From Branchiostoma belcheri (Eukaryota > Chordata > Leptocardii > Amphioxiformes > Branchiostomatidae), in contig NW_017802935.1 in NCBI RefSeq assembly GCF_001625305.1, positions 227,138-291,137 on the forward strand: a DNA stretch of 64,000 bases. The letters are read 5' to 3'. Both the position numbers and the translations under genes were made by a program. Below, one piece after another: positions 55,041 through 64,000 of this stretch. The notes beneath the pieces are model-generated. The model was not told where the DNA came from, ran no database searches, and saw only the letters and a program-made list of their open reading frames with translations. Numbering within the stretch: the stretch's first letter is position 1; each line of letters opens with the position of its first letter.

Positions 55041-58000
55041 ATGCAGCGGTTTTTAGTGATCTTAGTCGTAGCGCTCAGTCTTCAGGCATCCGTGGCGGAA
55101 TGGTCGTACCAGACGTCGTGGTACGAGAAGGCGCGGGAGGACAAAGTGGCCCGGGGAACCGTCTGGCCCCAGCCGAGGTCTGTGGGCACCACGTCCGCGC
55201 GGTTCTCTTTCGACCCGACCAAGTTCAAACTGGTGGCGGACTCCGGCTCAGCAGCAGTGACTAATAAGGAGTGTAAGGAAATCGTGGATCACGCCTTGAG
55301 TAGGTAAGAGCGTTCTCATCGTCAACGATCACGACATTTAATGCATGTGTTGGTGGTCTATCCAGAACCGTGCTTTATCCATAACCACGCTTTATCCATG
55401 CTATAACCATGCGCTGGAACGGCTATGGATAGCAGAATCGCATCCAGAATCGTGTCGATGAAAAGCTACGTTCTTGGATACGCGGAGACTATCCAGAAAT
55501 AACGGTTAAAAATTAGTCTTTATTTCATAATATCCAAAACGGCGCCTTGTGGTCTTGCGCAAATCCATGTTCTCAGAACCGTGCCTTATCCTAACCATGA
55601 CCCATTCAGACACAGAACTAGGTCGGTACATTTCTCGATACAGTGCTGGTCAAGAAGAAACAGAGCCGTGTGGCGCAGTCGCGATCGGTAGCGCGTTCGG
55701 CTCACACCCGAGAGGTCGTGGGTTCGAACCCTGCCCATGTCACCGATCTTGTGCCCTTGGGAAAGGCACTTTACACGACTTTCCTCACTTCACTCAGGTG
55801 TAAATGAGTACCTAGCTTCGGCTAGGGACGTCCCTCGGATAGGACGTTAAATGGAGGTCCCATGTTTGGGAGAGCCACACCCCACGCACGTTAAAGAACC
55901 CACCGCACTTATCGAAAAGAGTAGGGGGACCTTCCCGGTGTGAGTGGTTCAAGCCTTACAGTCTGGTCTCGGGGTTGACATCTTTGAAGAGGTGATAGTC
56001 ACCTGTTATGTCAATCCTTTCACAAATGTGGTAAATCGTCATAAAAAAAACACAGAGCAAAGCAATTTGTTTGAATTCTTCTAACTTATAATTAAAGGTA
56101 AACATGACTAAAAGCGACATAGAAATTTCATCGTATCTTAAAAAGTTCAGAACATGACAATATGATTCATATTTTACTTTTATTATACTTTATTGAAAGC
56201 TGTTTCTTAATATTGGGATTTATTTTAATGAAAAATATACGTCTCTGTTGTCTGACTTACGTAATGTATGTCAGATGTAAATTAGCATGATACGTCCGCA
56301 GGTATGCCGATCTGCTGTTCTGGATCCCTGAGGACGAGAGCGTGAGCGTGTCTGGGGACGAGACTGTGCATCAGCTGGTGGTGACCGTGACGTCACCCTG
56401 CAGCAGGTATCCCAGTCTGCACTCGGACGAGTCGTGTAAGTACCTCACAGTATGTGACTAAAGAAAAAAGCACATTTATTTAGTTATTTAGTAAAAGAGT
56501 GCACAAGACGAATTAAAAGAAAAAGTGGTGATAATGCCTAGTTTGTACTTTTAACCCCTGAAAAAATTATCAGCTAAGGAGTTGTTACTAGTAGTTACAA
56601 AATGAGTTAGGGAGGTGTTAACTCATTTTTCACTAGTAAGAGGTTGTATGAAATCTCTTACTAGACAGTACAAAAACTAGTAAGACGTTACATCGATTCT
56701 CTTACTAGTAGTGGAAAAAATATTTGTTAGCACAGGTGCTCAGCACGTGTTTGGACGGAAATACTTATTTGAACTAAAAAATGAGATAAATAGCTGACTA
56801 AAGCCCAGTGGACTTTGCACTGACCTACTCCTAACCATGGTTGGGAGTACGGCAATGGCAGAGGCCGTGAATGTGCGGGTTAACGTATCGTATATATATA
56901 GAGAGAGGTTACACTCTCGGTGAAGGTTGATTTACAAGAAATACGCCGTATACAGGCCATTGAACCATGTTTTGGTTTTCTGTATTACTGATTTTGTTAA
57001 TCTTTTGTTGATCTTTTGAAACAGACAGGCTTGAAGTTCCTGCAAGTGGGGACGCGACACTTCGGGCCCAAACCGCATGGGGAGCTCTTAGAGGGCTGGA
57101 GACCTTCAGTCAGCTGGTGTACGAAGACAACGGCAAGGTAACAAATAAGAGAGTCGGAGTTTATTCTACAGTCACTATTGTAGAATAAATTTTGATGACT
57201 GACACCTTTAATTAAAATTGTTTCCATATGCAACTAGGGTCTACAATTCAGCTCCAAGGCTGTCATGACTAGCAAAAATGCGTATAGGCTAAATGAATGA
57301 TAAAATCTGCAGTCTACTATTATAACAAACACTACGATATTGATAAGACTTTTAGCCATCATCAGAAAACCAAGTGTACCTGGTAGAAACCTGCTTGTAC
57401 AGAGCTGTGCCAACTCACTGCCTGTCTGCACAATTTTATGCCTTTGGGTTTTTTTTTGCCAACCATCAGCCTGTGAGCTTGGATCTTTGTTTAGTGTTTG
57501 TTACTATATTATGTATTTTTGTCANNNNNNNNNNNNNNNNNNNNAACAAACCTACGTAATTCAGGGTATATAGACATGTATATGTGTGTATTTCCCTGCC
57601 AATGTATGTTTGAGGAAGAAATAAATAAAGAAAAAAATAGAATAAAATAAAAACTACATTTTGTTCATGATCTTGGCTCAGCAGGATTTGCTGCATAGTT
57701 CTCCTCCAGGCAATGCTGTTGATGCAATTTGAATAAAGGATGAAAAAAAGGTCTACCCGTGCTCTATACAGAGCATAGGGATTTGGTGCCCATGTCCATT
57801 TCCGTAGCCCTTGGGCGACACACTGTTGTGCAGGGCACTACAACAGGGGGCTAGTCCGCTGGTAGTGCTGACACTCTAAGCAGAGAAAGAAGTGTGTACC
57901 ATTTTTTAAGTCTTTGGTATGACCCGGCCGGGGTTTGAACTCACGACCTCCCGGTCACAAAGCGAGCTATTGCACCGGTACCGATGAAAAAGATTGTATT

Positions 58001-61000
58001 TATATATTTTTACAGCATGTGATCAATAGAACAACCATCAGTGATTCTCCCAGGTTTGCACACAGAGGCATCATGGTAGACACGGCCAGGCACTTCATAC
58101 CTCTCCCATACATCCTGCAGAATCTGGTACGTTCACTTGGATCGCAATGCCAAATTATGCACATTTAGATAAAACGAGTCAGAGCAGAGCTCTCTTCTCT
58201 TTGGGGCCTAATGACACAATTCTTTTGTCAGTGTCTACAGAGTATCTTGCAATGAGTAAAGAGACTCTTTTTACACAACCAAGTCTTTTATTCAGCCGCG
58301 TCACCTTCCTCAGGGTAATTCTGACTGGTTCACGACGGTCACCGAAACGTCGCCTGAATAAAAGACTTGGTTGTGTAAAAAGACTCTCTTTACTCAGTGT
58401 CTTACCAACCTGATGAAACTAGTCACGGATGTATCCTGCGGTGTTAGGAAAACAGTTGCAAGTAACAGAATGTAAGACATGGATGATCTAAGATTATTCT
58501 TCTGTATCTAGTATATAATTTTTTGTGTAGTTTATGTTAACGATGTTAAAATATCCTGCTATGTAAATGAATTGCCTGTTTCATTTTAAAGACGACAGTT
58601 TCAGGCTATTCAACTATTATAAATTATACAGCTAATCAAGGCAATCTGACTACATTTGTATTTCTGACAGGACGCGATGGCTTACAACAAGATGAACGTG
58701 TTCCACTGGCACATGGTGGACGATCAGTCCTTCCCCTTCCAGAGTACCACTTTTCCAGACCTCAGCGGAAAGGTGAGAAAACAAAATAATGAAGTATCTG
58801 TTGTATCCAGAACCGTGCGAATCCAGAACCGTGCTCAGGCGCAGTTTTTGATAGTACACGCGTGCCAGGTCTTGCGCGGATACGCGGAGACTGTCCAGAA
58901 TCGTGCCAGATCCTAACACTAACCATTCAGACATAGAACTAGGTATTAAGGTTCTGGATACGGTAGTATCCCTGCACTTCACTAACACAGACCATATCTA
59001 ATTCCCGAAGTTAAGTTTTAATCTCTGATATCTTGTTGATTGAGTGTGTGTTCACCAGGGTGCATACACCAAGAAGCACGTCTACACGCCTGATGACGTC
59101 AGCAAGGTGATCGAGTTTGCGCGCCTGCGCGGAATCAGGGTCATCCCAGAATTCGATTCCCCCGGTCACATGATGTCGTGGGGTCAAGGTCATCCGGACC
59201 TTCTGACAAGGTCAGTTGATCATGACCCTTTTACTTAATTAATAAAATCTCTCACTCACAGGGTCTAGAACTGGCACTGGTTCACCCCCAAGGGTCAATA
59301 TACATGTAGGTGGAACAGGAACACTTCTGCAAAAGCAGATCTTGGGAAAGGCACTTAACACGACTTTCCTCACTTCACTCAGGTGAAAATGAGTATTGTC
59401 CTGTCATGTATTCCTCCCCTGTGTTGGTCGCGGCATTGATATAAGTTGACAAAACTTGAGTGTGTCGTCACCACGTCTGATGATTACATGTTGGAATTAA
59501 AAAAAAACAGATCTGGAGTAGCTGGCAAACTCCTGGTGGACAGGTGGGAAGGTTATTTGAACCACATGACTTCCTGGTGTTTGTGGCTTTTAGAATAGCC
59601 TTGACCTCACCGATGGTGCACAGGTTGGGACTTGGATTTTATCTGATCGGTGGGTGGCAACGGGAATATATGGAGACACTGGCTGTCAATCCAGGCTTCA
59701 GCCCAGTCAAACCCAGTAGTTTTTACTTGTAGTTTCTCAGTAGTTATCAGTAGTTCTATGCGTACTAAATCGTCTGTTGTTCATACCATATGTTTCTTCT
59801 GTTCCTGCAATTAGCCCTCGGGCACGAATTTGCAATAAAATGATAACTAATCTTCTCATCCTGCTCATTTGTGGTAAAGCGTTTGCCCGTCGTGATCTTC
59901 CAAGTTCTTTACTAATGCACGACCACCATTTGTCAGAGCTTTCGCACTTGGATCCAAATGTTGGATGTGGTTATGATGATACCAGTTTTTTGCCTGTCTA
60001 ACCACAGTTTTGTCTTCTTTCTGAGACTCCTCCACAAAGGTGACATGCAGTCTGATGATGTTTAAACGAAAGAAATAGAAGGGACAACAACGAATCGCAT
60101 TCTGTATCTGTATAGCCGGTGTAACTACCTTTCGGTGTAACACACCAGCTTCACAGGCACGCGGCGCGGCGGCAGCTGGCTATATTACATCGATCGACTT
60201 GTTACACCTAACCCTTGAACATCTAACTCTAGACATTGTTTAAAGCTATATAATGACAATGCCCCTGCTGTACTTGGTGACTCTGCGATAGTTCTAGGAA
60301 AGAATTAATTCCGTATCTGTATCTGCTTGTATCTGCTTGTTTCTAAAGGTGCTCCCCTACGGATTTCCAGCCGGACATCTACTCCCTAGGCCCCGCCAAC
60401 CCTGCCCGGGAGGAGACCTACACCTTCATGCAGAGGCTGTTCCAGGAGATCCGGCAAGTCTTCGCGGATGAATATTTCCACCTGGGCGGTGATGAGGTCA
60501 ACTTTCAGTGCTGGTAAGATGTAGACTCTTGTTCCACTGAGTATGGTTGGAAAAACATGGAAAGAAAGAAAATGAAAGCCAAGATCTTAAAGATTATGGT
60601 TATTGTGTGCATTACCAAGGGTATTCTTCCATCATGCAGATCTATTTTGACCCAGACCCTTTCCCTCATGACCTCAATGAAAAGCAGGCTGCTTTGAATA
60701 TCTTTTGAACAGACTCAAAGAAATAAAAAAACAAAATATAAACAAACTTTTGGATTGTGTTTTTTGTTCTTAATGTTGCCAAAAACGTTCAAGTTTCCGT
60801 CAAATGACTTGTCCTTTTCCAACCCACAGGATGAGTAATGAGGAAGTACAACAGTTCATGCGGCAAAGGGGGTTCCCTAACACTACAGTAGGGTTCGCTG
60901 ATCTGCAGGGGTACCACATGAAAAGGTGGGTACAGTATCGTACGTCTTACACAATTCTTCACTTTGCCCTTACATTCATATTGAACTTGAACTGTACGTC

Positions 61001-63217
61001 ATTGCCTTGCCCTCTTTGAGGGTGTAGTTGTATCCAGAACCGGGCTCCATCCAGACCCATGCTCAGACATGGTTCACAATGGTCCACGCGTATCCTGGTA
61101 AAATCTACGTTCTTGGATACACGGAGACTATCCGGAACCTGCCTGATCCAAACACTATATCCCGTTCGGGAATAGAACTTGATCCAGCTTCTGGATCCAC
61201 ACGTACGTATCCAGAACCGTGCCTGGGGGTAGTCTATGTTCTTGGACTTTTTTGCCTGATCCTAACCATAGCCAGTCCAGGTACGGTTCTGGACACGATG
61301 GGCATGGATAGACTCCGTGCAAGTATAGCTGTGGTAAAAGTTACTTTTCCAGCAAGGTTGCAATGGGTGGTAGGGGTGGGGTGTGGGCTGACAGAAATGG
61401 TATGGCTTTACGAATAGCAAAGTTCTTTGAACACATTCATCACAACCATTTATTTTTCACGAGCCGACGTTTCGATGACCGTCTGTCATCTTCATCAGGG
61501 CAATTCTGACTGGTTTACTGTGCACTGACGCTAGATGTTACTTGGTGCATAGTGCACCAGTCAGAATTGCCCTGATGAAGATGACAGATGGTCCTCGAAA
61601 CGTCGTCTCGTGAAAAATAAATGGTTGTGATCAAAGAACTTTGCTATTCATTCGTTTACCAACCTGATGAAATTATTTACGGAGGTATGGCTTTACCATT
61701 GAAAGCGATCGACGTTTGCGAACGTGATACTGTATATCCCTGCAGGATACTTGACATCATCTACCATCACTTTCCCCAGAGGACCAGGGGGATCGTCTGG
61801 CAGGACGTGTTTGACACCGCCATCGTCGGTAACGATCTCGCGGTTAGTATCTCATGGAACAGTTTAGAAACTCCAACATTTCACATTTGTTTGTTTGTTT
61901 GTTAGATGTTAAAATTCATCAACGTATCATATTGTAGGACGTGAGTATGAACACGATCGTCCATGTGTGGGAGTGGAACCACACGAGGGAGCTGGCCAGA
62001 GTTACCCAGGCCGGATACAAGGCCCTCCTGTCGTCCTGCTGGTACCTAAACCACATCAGCTACGGACAGGACTGGCCGCAGTACTACGGGTGTGACCCAC
62101 AGGACTTTCAGGGTATGTCATGAATGAGTGAGTGAGTGAGTGAGCGAGCGAATGAATGAATGAATGAATGAATGAATGAATGAATACATTGATGGGTGGA
62201 TGAATAAGACTGGCCATAGTATTACCAGTGTGACCCCCAAGACTTTCAGGGTAATTGGCCAATTGGGAAACATACATGTGGCAAGGAAAGTGACTGTAAT
62301 ATAGTCAACGGTAGACATTTAAGTACACATCCAAAGCTATTTCATGTGCCAAAAATGCAGGTAATGCTACTGATTTGTTTTGTTCAGGGACTCAGCAGCA
62401 GAAGGACCTGGTTCTGGGTGGGGAGGCCTGTCTGTGGGGTGAATGGGTGGATTCTACTAACTTCGTCCCTCGGATGTGGTAAGTCGGACTCCTTCCTTCA
62501 GAAATGTTACAATTTTTATTGAATATATACAACCAGAACTGCCAAAGAGAACCACTCATGGGGCCGATAACATTTGATCTACACGATACCTGTGTCGTCA
62601 ATGAGAAAAAATCATCTACTGGGCAATGGGACCAAAAAGTTAGTCTCTACCAGACTAACTACGCTGGCTATATGTAGGAGAATATTTGCCGGGGGAGTTT
62701 GGCCGCCTTGGGGTCTGACAATGCTAAGAAACTACCTCCCCGCTGCCGGACTCCCTTGGGCAATTTGATTATCTTCTTTGCCGAATTCTACTATCCGTAT
62801 CCCTATCAACTGTCTTAAGTACAGAAATGTGTCTGTCCTTAGTGCTGAACGCCATCCACACAATACTTAGTAGTAGGTAGGTATCAAGGTATAGAAGCAG
62901 ATACTCACGGTTCTGGATACGATATGAATGTACCGCATAACTGTTATGTAAGTTTAGAGTTAGAGTTAGATGTTCAAGGGTTAGGTGTAACAAGATGTAA
63001 TGTAGCCAGCTACCACAGCGCCGCGTTCCTGTGAAGTTGGTGTGTTACGCCGAAGGGCGGTTATACCGGCTATACATATACAGATACAGATACACATGTA
63101 TGTCCTCCCCAGGCCCCGTGCCAGTGCAGTGGCAGAGCGGCTGTGGAGCCCGCAGAGTGTGACTGACTCCGTCGCCGCATCACCCAGGATGGAGGAACAC
63201 AGGTGCAGGATGGTCAG
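55041..63217 (+). CDS. Beta-hexosaminidase (GH20), copy C, 12 exons seen, last exon off the right edge
   Basis: Exons: 55041-55303, 56302-56435, 57025-57137, 58016-58126, 58671-58772, 59059-59210, 60349-60513, 60830-60925, 61746-61842, 61938-62112, 62388-62478, 63113-63217; 534 codons, in frame, GT-AG throughout. Start chosen at MQRFLV, followed at once by a signal peptide (to SVA-EW). Motifs: [28 protein letters not shown], catalytic D340-E341 in [27 protein letters not shown]. Exon 10 is 24 bases shorter than in copy B: eight residues after WNHTR are absent, with the frame kept. The exon for the CKYEWN segment and tail is not seen in 63218-64000 and should lie beyond the edge. The gene is otherwise intact. 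An assembly gap lies in intron 3. Confidence 0.92.
55355..55660. repeat. GAACCGTGCC repeat in copy C intron 1
   Basis: Counterpart of 44285-44505. An extra AACGGTTAAAAATTAGTC-type segment (55500-55560) interrupts the standard order. Confidence 0.8.
55663..56052 (+). mobile_element. tRNA-derived SINE, family B, longest copy
   Basis: Head GTGTGGCGCAGTCGCGATCG with GTAGCGCG and box B GGGTTCGAACCC; body GGAAAGGCACTTTACACGAC, GGACGTTAAATGGAGGTCCC, GAGAGCCACACCCCACGCAC; tail GTAAATCGTCATAAAAAAAA. Confidence 0.85.
57525..57544. other. Assembly gap (20 N)
   Basis: Twenty undetermined bases in intron 3 of copy C. Real gap size is unknown. Confidence 0.99.
57690..57995 (-). mobile_element. tRNA-derived SINE, family C
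   Basis: On the minus strand: GGTGCAATAGCTCGCTTTGT (box A region), GTGAGTTCAAACCCCGGCC (box B), then a body with CAGCACTACCAGCGGACTAG and a stretch reading GTGTCGCCCAAGGGC. Ends just before copy C exon 4. Confidence 0.65.
58240..58440. mobile_element. Hairpin element, second stem type
   Basis: Arms GAGTAAAGAGACTCTTTTTA and CACAACCAAGTCTTTTATTC with complements. The tail TTACCAACCTGATGAAACTA is the same as in the GAATAGC family although the stem differs. Core pieces: CTGAGGAA with GGTGAC on the left arm (minus), GTCACC with GAAACGTC on the right arm. Confidence 0.8.
58800..58980. repeat. GAACCGTGCC repeat after copy C exon 5
   Basis: Short, decayed copy; counterpart of those after copy A exon 6 and copy B exon 5. 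Confidence 0.8.
59340..59508 (+). mobile_element. SINE family A, 3' part
   Basis: GGAAAGGCACTTAACACGAC to TGTTGGAATTAAAAAAAAAC; head absent. Confidence 0.75.
59700..59845 (+). mobile_element. LINE 3' UTR fragment
   Basis: AACCCAGTAGTTTTTACTTG to GCAATTAGCCCTCGGGCACG and TTTGCAATAAAATGATAA; the reverse of the copies at 18186 and 31745. Confidence 0.75.
60090..60330 (-). mobile_element. LINE (CR1/L2-like) 3' tail
   Basis: Same tail as 945-1100 (GGCACGCGGCGCGGCGGCAG; CTTGTTACACCTAACCCTTG) in the same orientation. It lies 20 bases upstream of exon 7 of copy C. Confidence 0.75.
61030..61310. repeat. GAACCGTGCC repeat in copy C intron 8
   Basis: Counterpart of 48490-48755; includes GTATCCAGAACCGTGCCTGG and GTACGGTTCTGGACACG. 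Confidence 0.8.
61412..61683. mobile_element. Hairpin element with 13-bp TSD and two ribozyme-like cores
   Basis: GGTATGGCTTTAC at 61399-61411 and 61684-61696. Stem GAATAGCAAAGTTCTTTGAA to AAAGAACTTTGCTATTC, then tail CAACCTGATGAAATTATTTA. Cores at 61466-61498 (minus) and 61572-61604 (plus). Confidence 0.92.
62125..62190. repeat. GAGT/GAAT microsatellite
   Basis: Tetranucleotide run GAGT then GAGC then GAAT directly after copy C exon 10. It gives spurious His/Ser-rich frames on the minus strand. Confidence 0.95.
62200..62255 (+). pseudogene. Partial copy of the 3' end of copy C exon 10
   Basis: GACTGGCCATAGTATTACCA, GTGTGACCCCCAAGACTTTC and AGGGTAA repeat 62071-62115, donor included. It lies downstream of the intact exon. 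Confidence 0.85.
62641..62800. mobile_element. MITE, TAGTCTCTACCAG end, right end lost
   Basis: TAGTCTCTACCAGACTAACTA and CTCCCTTGGGCAATTTGATT; same family as 22051-22252. Confidence 0.75.
62945..63098 (+). mobile_element. LINE (CR1/L2-like) 3' tail
   Basis: GTTAGATGTTCAAGGGTTAG, TACGCCGAAGGGCGGTTATA and terminal CAGATACAGATACAC. It ends about 15 bases before exon 12 of copy C. Confidence 0.75.
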
Positions 63218-63245
63218 GTACGGCCTCTTGTGGGTTTGTGTATCT

Positions 63246-63663
63246 AAGGCCACATCGACTTAATTTTATGGATGACATCTTCTGAAGACCCCCAAACTAG
63301 TGCGCGCGGGCGCATAAAAGATTCCGGCCAAAAATTAAAAAAAAAATGATACTAAACCACAGGAATACTCGTATTGTTAATTTGCGACAGTATATATATG
63401 CATAGCGATGTACACGACAAGCCGGCACATGCTGGCTTTTTGCGGAATCTAAGAATCGGCACTGTACGTATGTACTGAGTTCTTGAGTCGTGGAGCTTTG
63501 GCCATCGGTGCCATCCTCCAGGGTAACCACCGGCTCCGTATTGTCGCTAACTACCATGGACTGCCCACAGGCCTAGAGCCATACCAGACGTGATTTCTTT
63601 TAGAACAGGCGAAAATCAATGCGCGCGTGGATGTCCTCCATAAAATTAAGTCGGTGTGGCCTA
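63246..63663. mobile_element. TAAGGCCACA terminal-inverted-repeat element, 418 bp
   Basis: Left TAAGGCCACATCGACTTAAT, TTTATGGATGACATC, TAGTGCGCGCGGGCG; right GCGCGCGTGGATG, CCATAAAATTAAG, TCGGTGTGGCCTA. The interior has no coding frame that I recognise. Confidence 0.8.
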
Positions 63664-64000
63664 ATTGTCAGGACAGAGAAGGTTGACAACGATGGGTGGA
63701 AAAGATTGAAAGTCAGATGACAATGAAGGAGGTCAAAGGACCAGACTCAGGAAAAGGGGTGGACGTGGAAGTCTCAGAATCTTCCTGTGCGAGCAACATT
63801 GGGGAAAGTTAACCCGAGGATTGAATACTTTCCGAACGTCTGAAATCTGCGACGTCTTGTTCGTTTGGTATTGGGAGATCTAGACAGCCTTTTAAAACCA
63901 CCCAAATACCGTGCATTGTACGTACATGATAGATCTACGCCTACATCAATTCTATACTAGGCCAAGCTCCATTTGGGGCATCCAGGCTAGGGTTTTGACA
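63664..64000. other. No gene recognised; last visible intron of copy C
   Basis: No match to the terminal exon of copies A and B ([17 protein letters not shown]). Confidence 0.5.

Overview
The window is intron-rich eukaryotic DNA from an animal. The protein families (a CYP7/CYP8-clan P450 and secreted GH20 hexosaminidases), the gene architecture, and the very dense short palindromic transposons, tRNA-derived SINEs and LINE 3' ends best fit an invertebrate chordate such as amphioxus (Branchiostoma). That placement is inference; no marker gene proves it. A 20-base run of N at 57525-57544 shows this is a draft assembly.

Left part (1-9.5 kb, minus strand): a microsomal cytochrome P450 of the CYP7/CYP8 type. 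Nine coding exons join in frame for 444 codons, from the membrane anchor to the heme-binding Cys loop. The last exon lies off the left edge. Its introns hold a 33-bp and a 49-bp minisatellite and several partial copies of its own exons.

Middle part (10-29 kb): mostly repeats. It holds palindromic MITE-like elements with 9-bp target duplications, hairpin elements with 11-13-bp duplications, LINE 3' ends, a 60-bp tandem array and a cluster of TGACG motifs. Two small, apparently homologous genes lie head to head here: a 63-aa coiled-coil protein gene on the plus strand (25.6-27.0 kb) with a TATA box, and a related, less complete gene on the minus strand (18.0-20.6 kb).

Right part (29.3-64 kb, plus strand): three tandem beta-hexosaminidase (GH20) genes. 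Copy A (29361-41535, 14 exons, 601 aa) and copy B (43801-53174, 13 exons, 607 aa) are complete. Copy C (55041-63217, 12 exons seen) runs off the right edge before its last exon. All three have a signal peptide and the catalytic Asp-Glu pair. A and B end in a hydrophobic tail that looks like a GPI-attachment signal. The copies differ at substrate-pocket positions, in one intron and by one 8-codon deletion, and they show mosaic similarity that suggests gene conversion.

Themes of the repeat fraction: (1) about twenty copies of a repeat built from alternating direct and inverted TATCCAGAACCGTGC 15-mers; (2) palindromic elements with TAGCCTCY or TAATCTCCAAGCAG ends and 9-bp target duplications; (3) hairpin elements carrying a CTGANGAA-stem-loop-GAAA core that resembles the hammerhead ribozyme boxes; (4) partial exon copies, always 5' pieces upstream and 3' pieces downstream of an intact exon.
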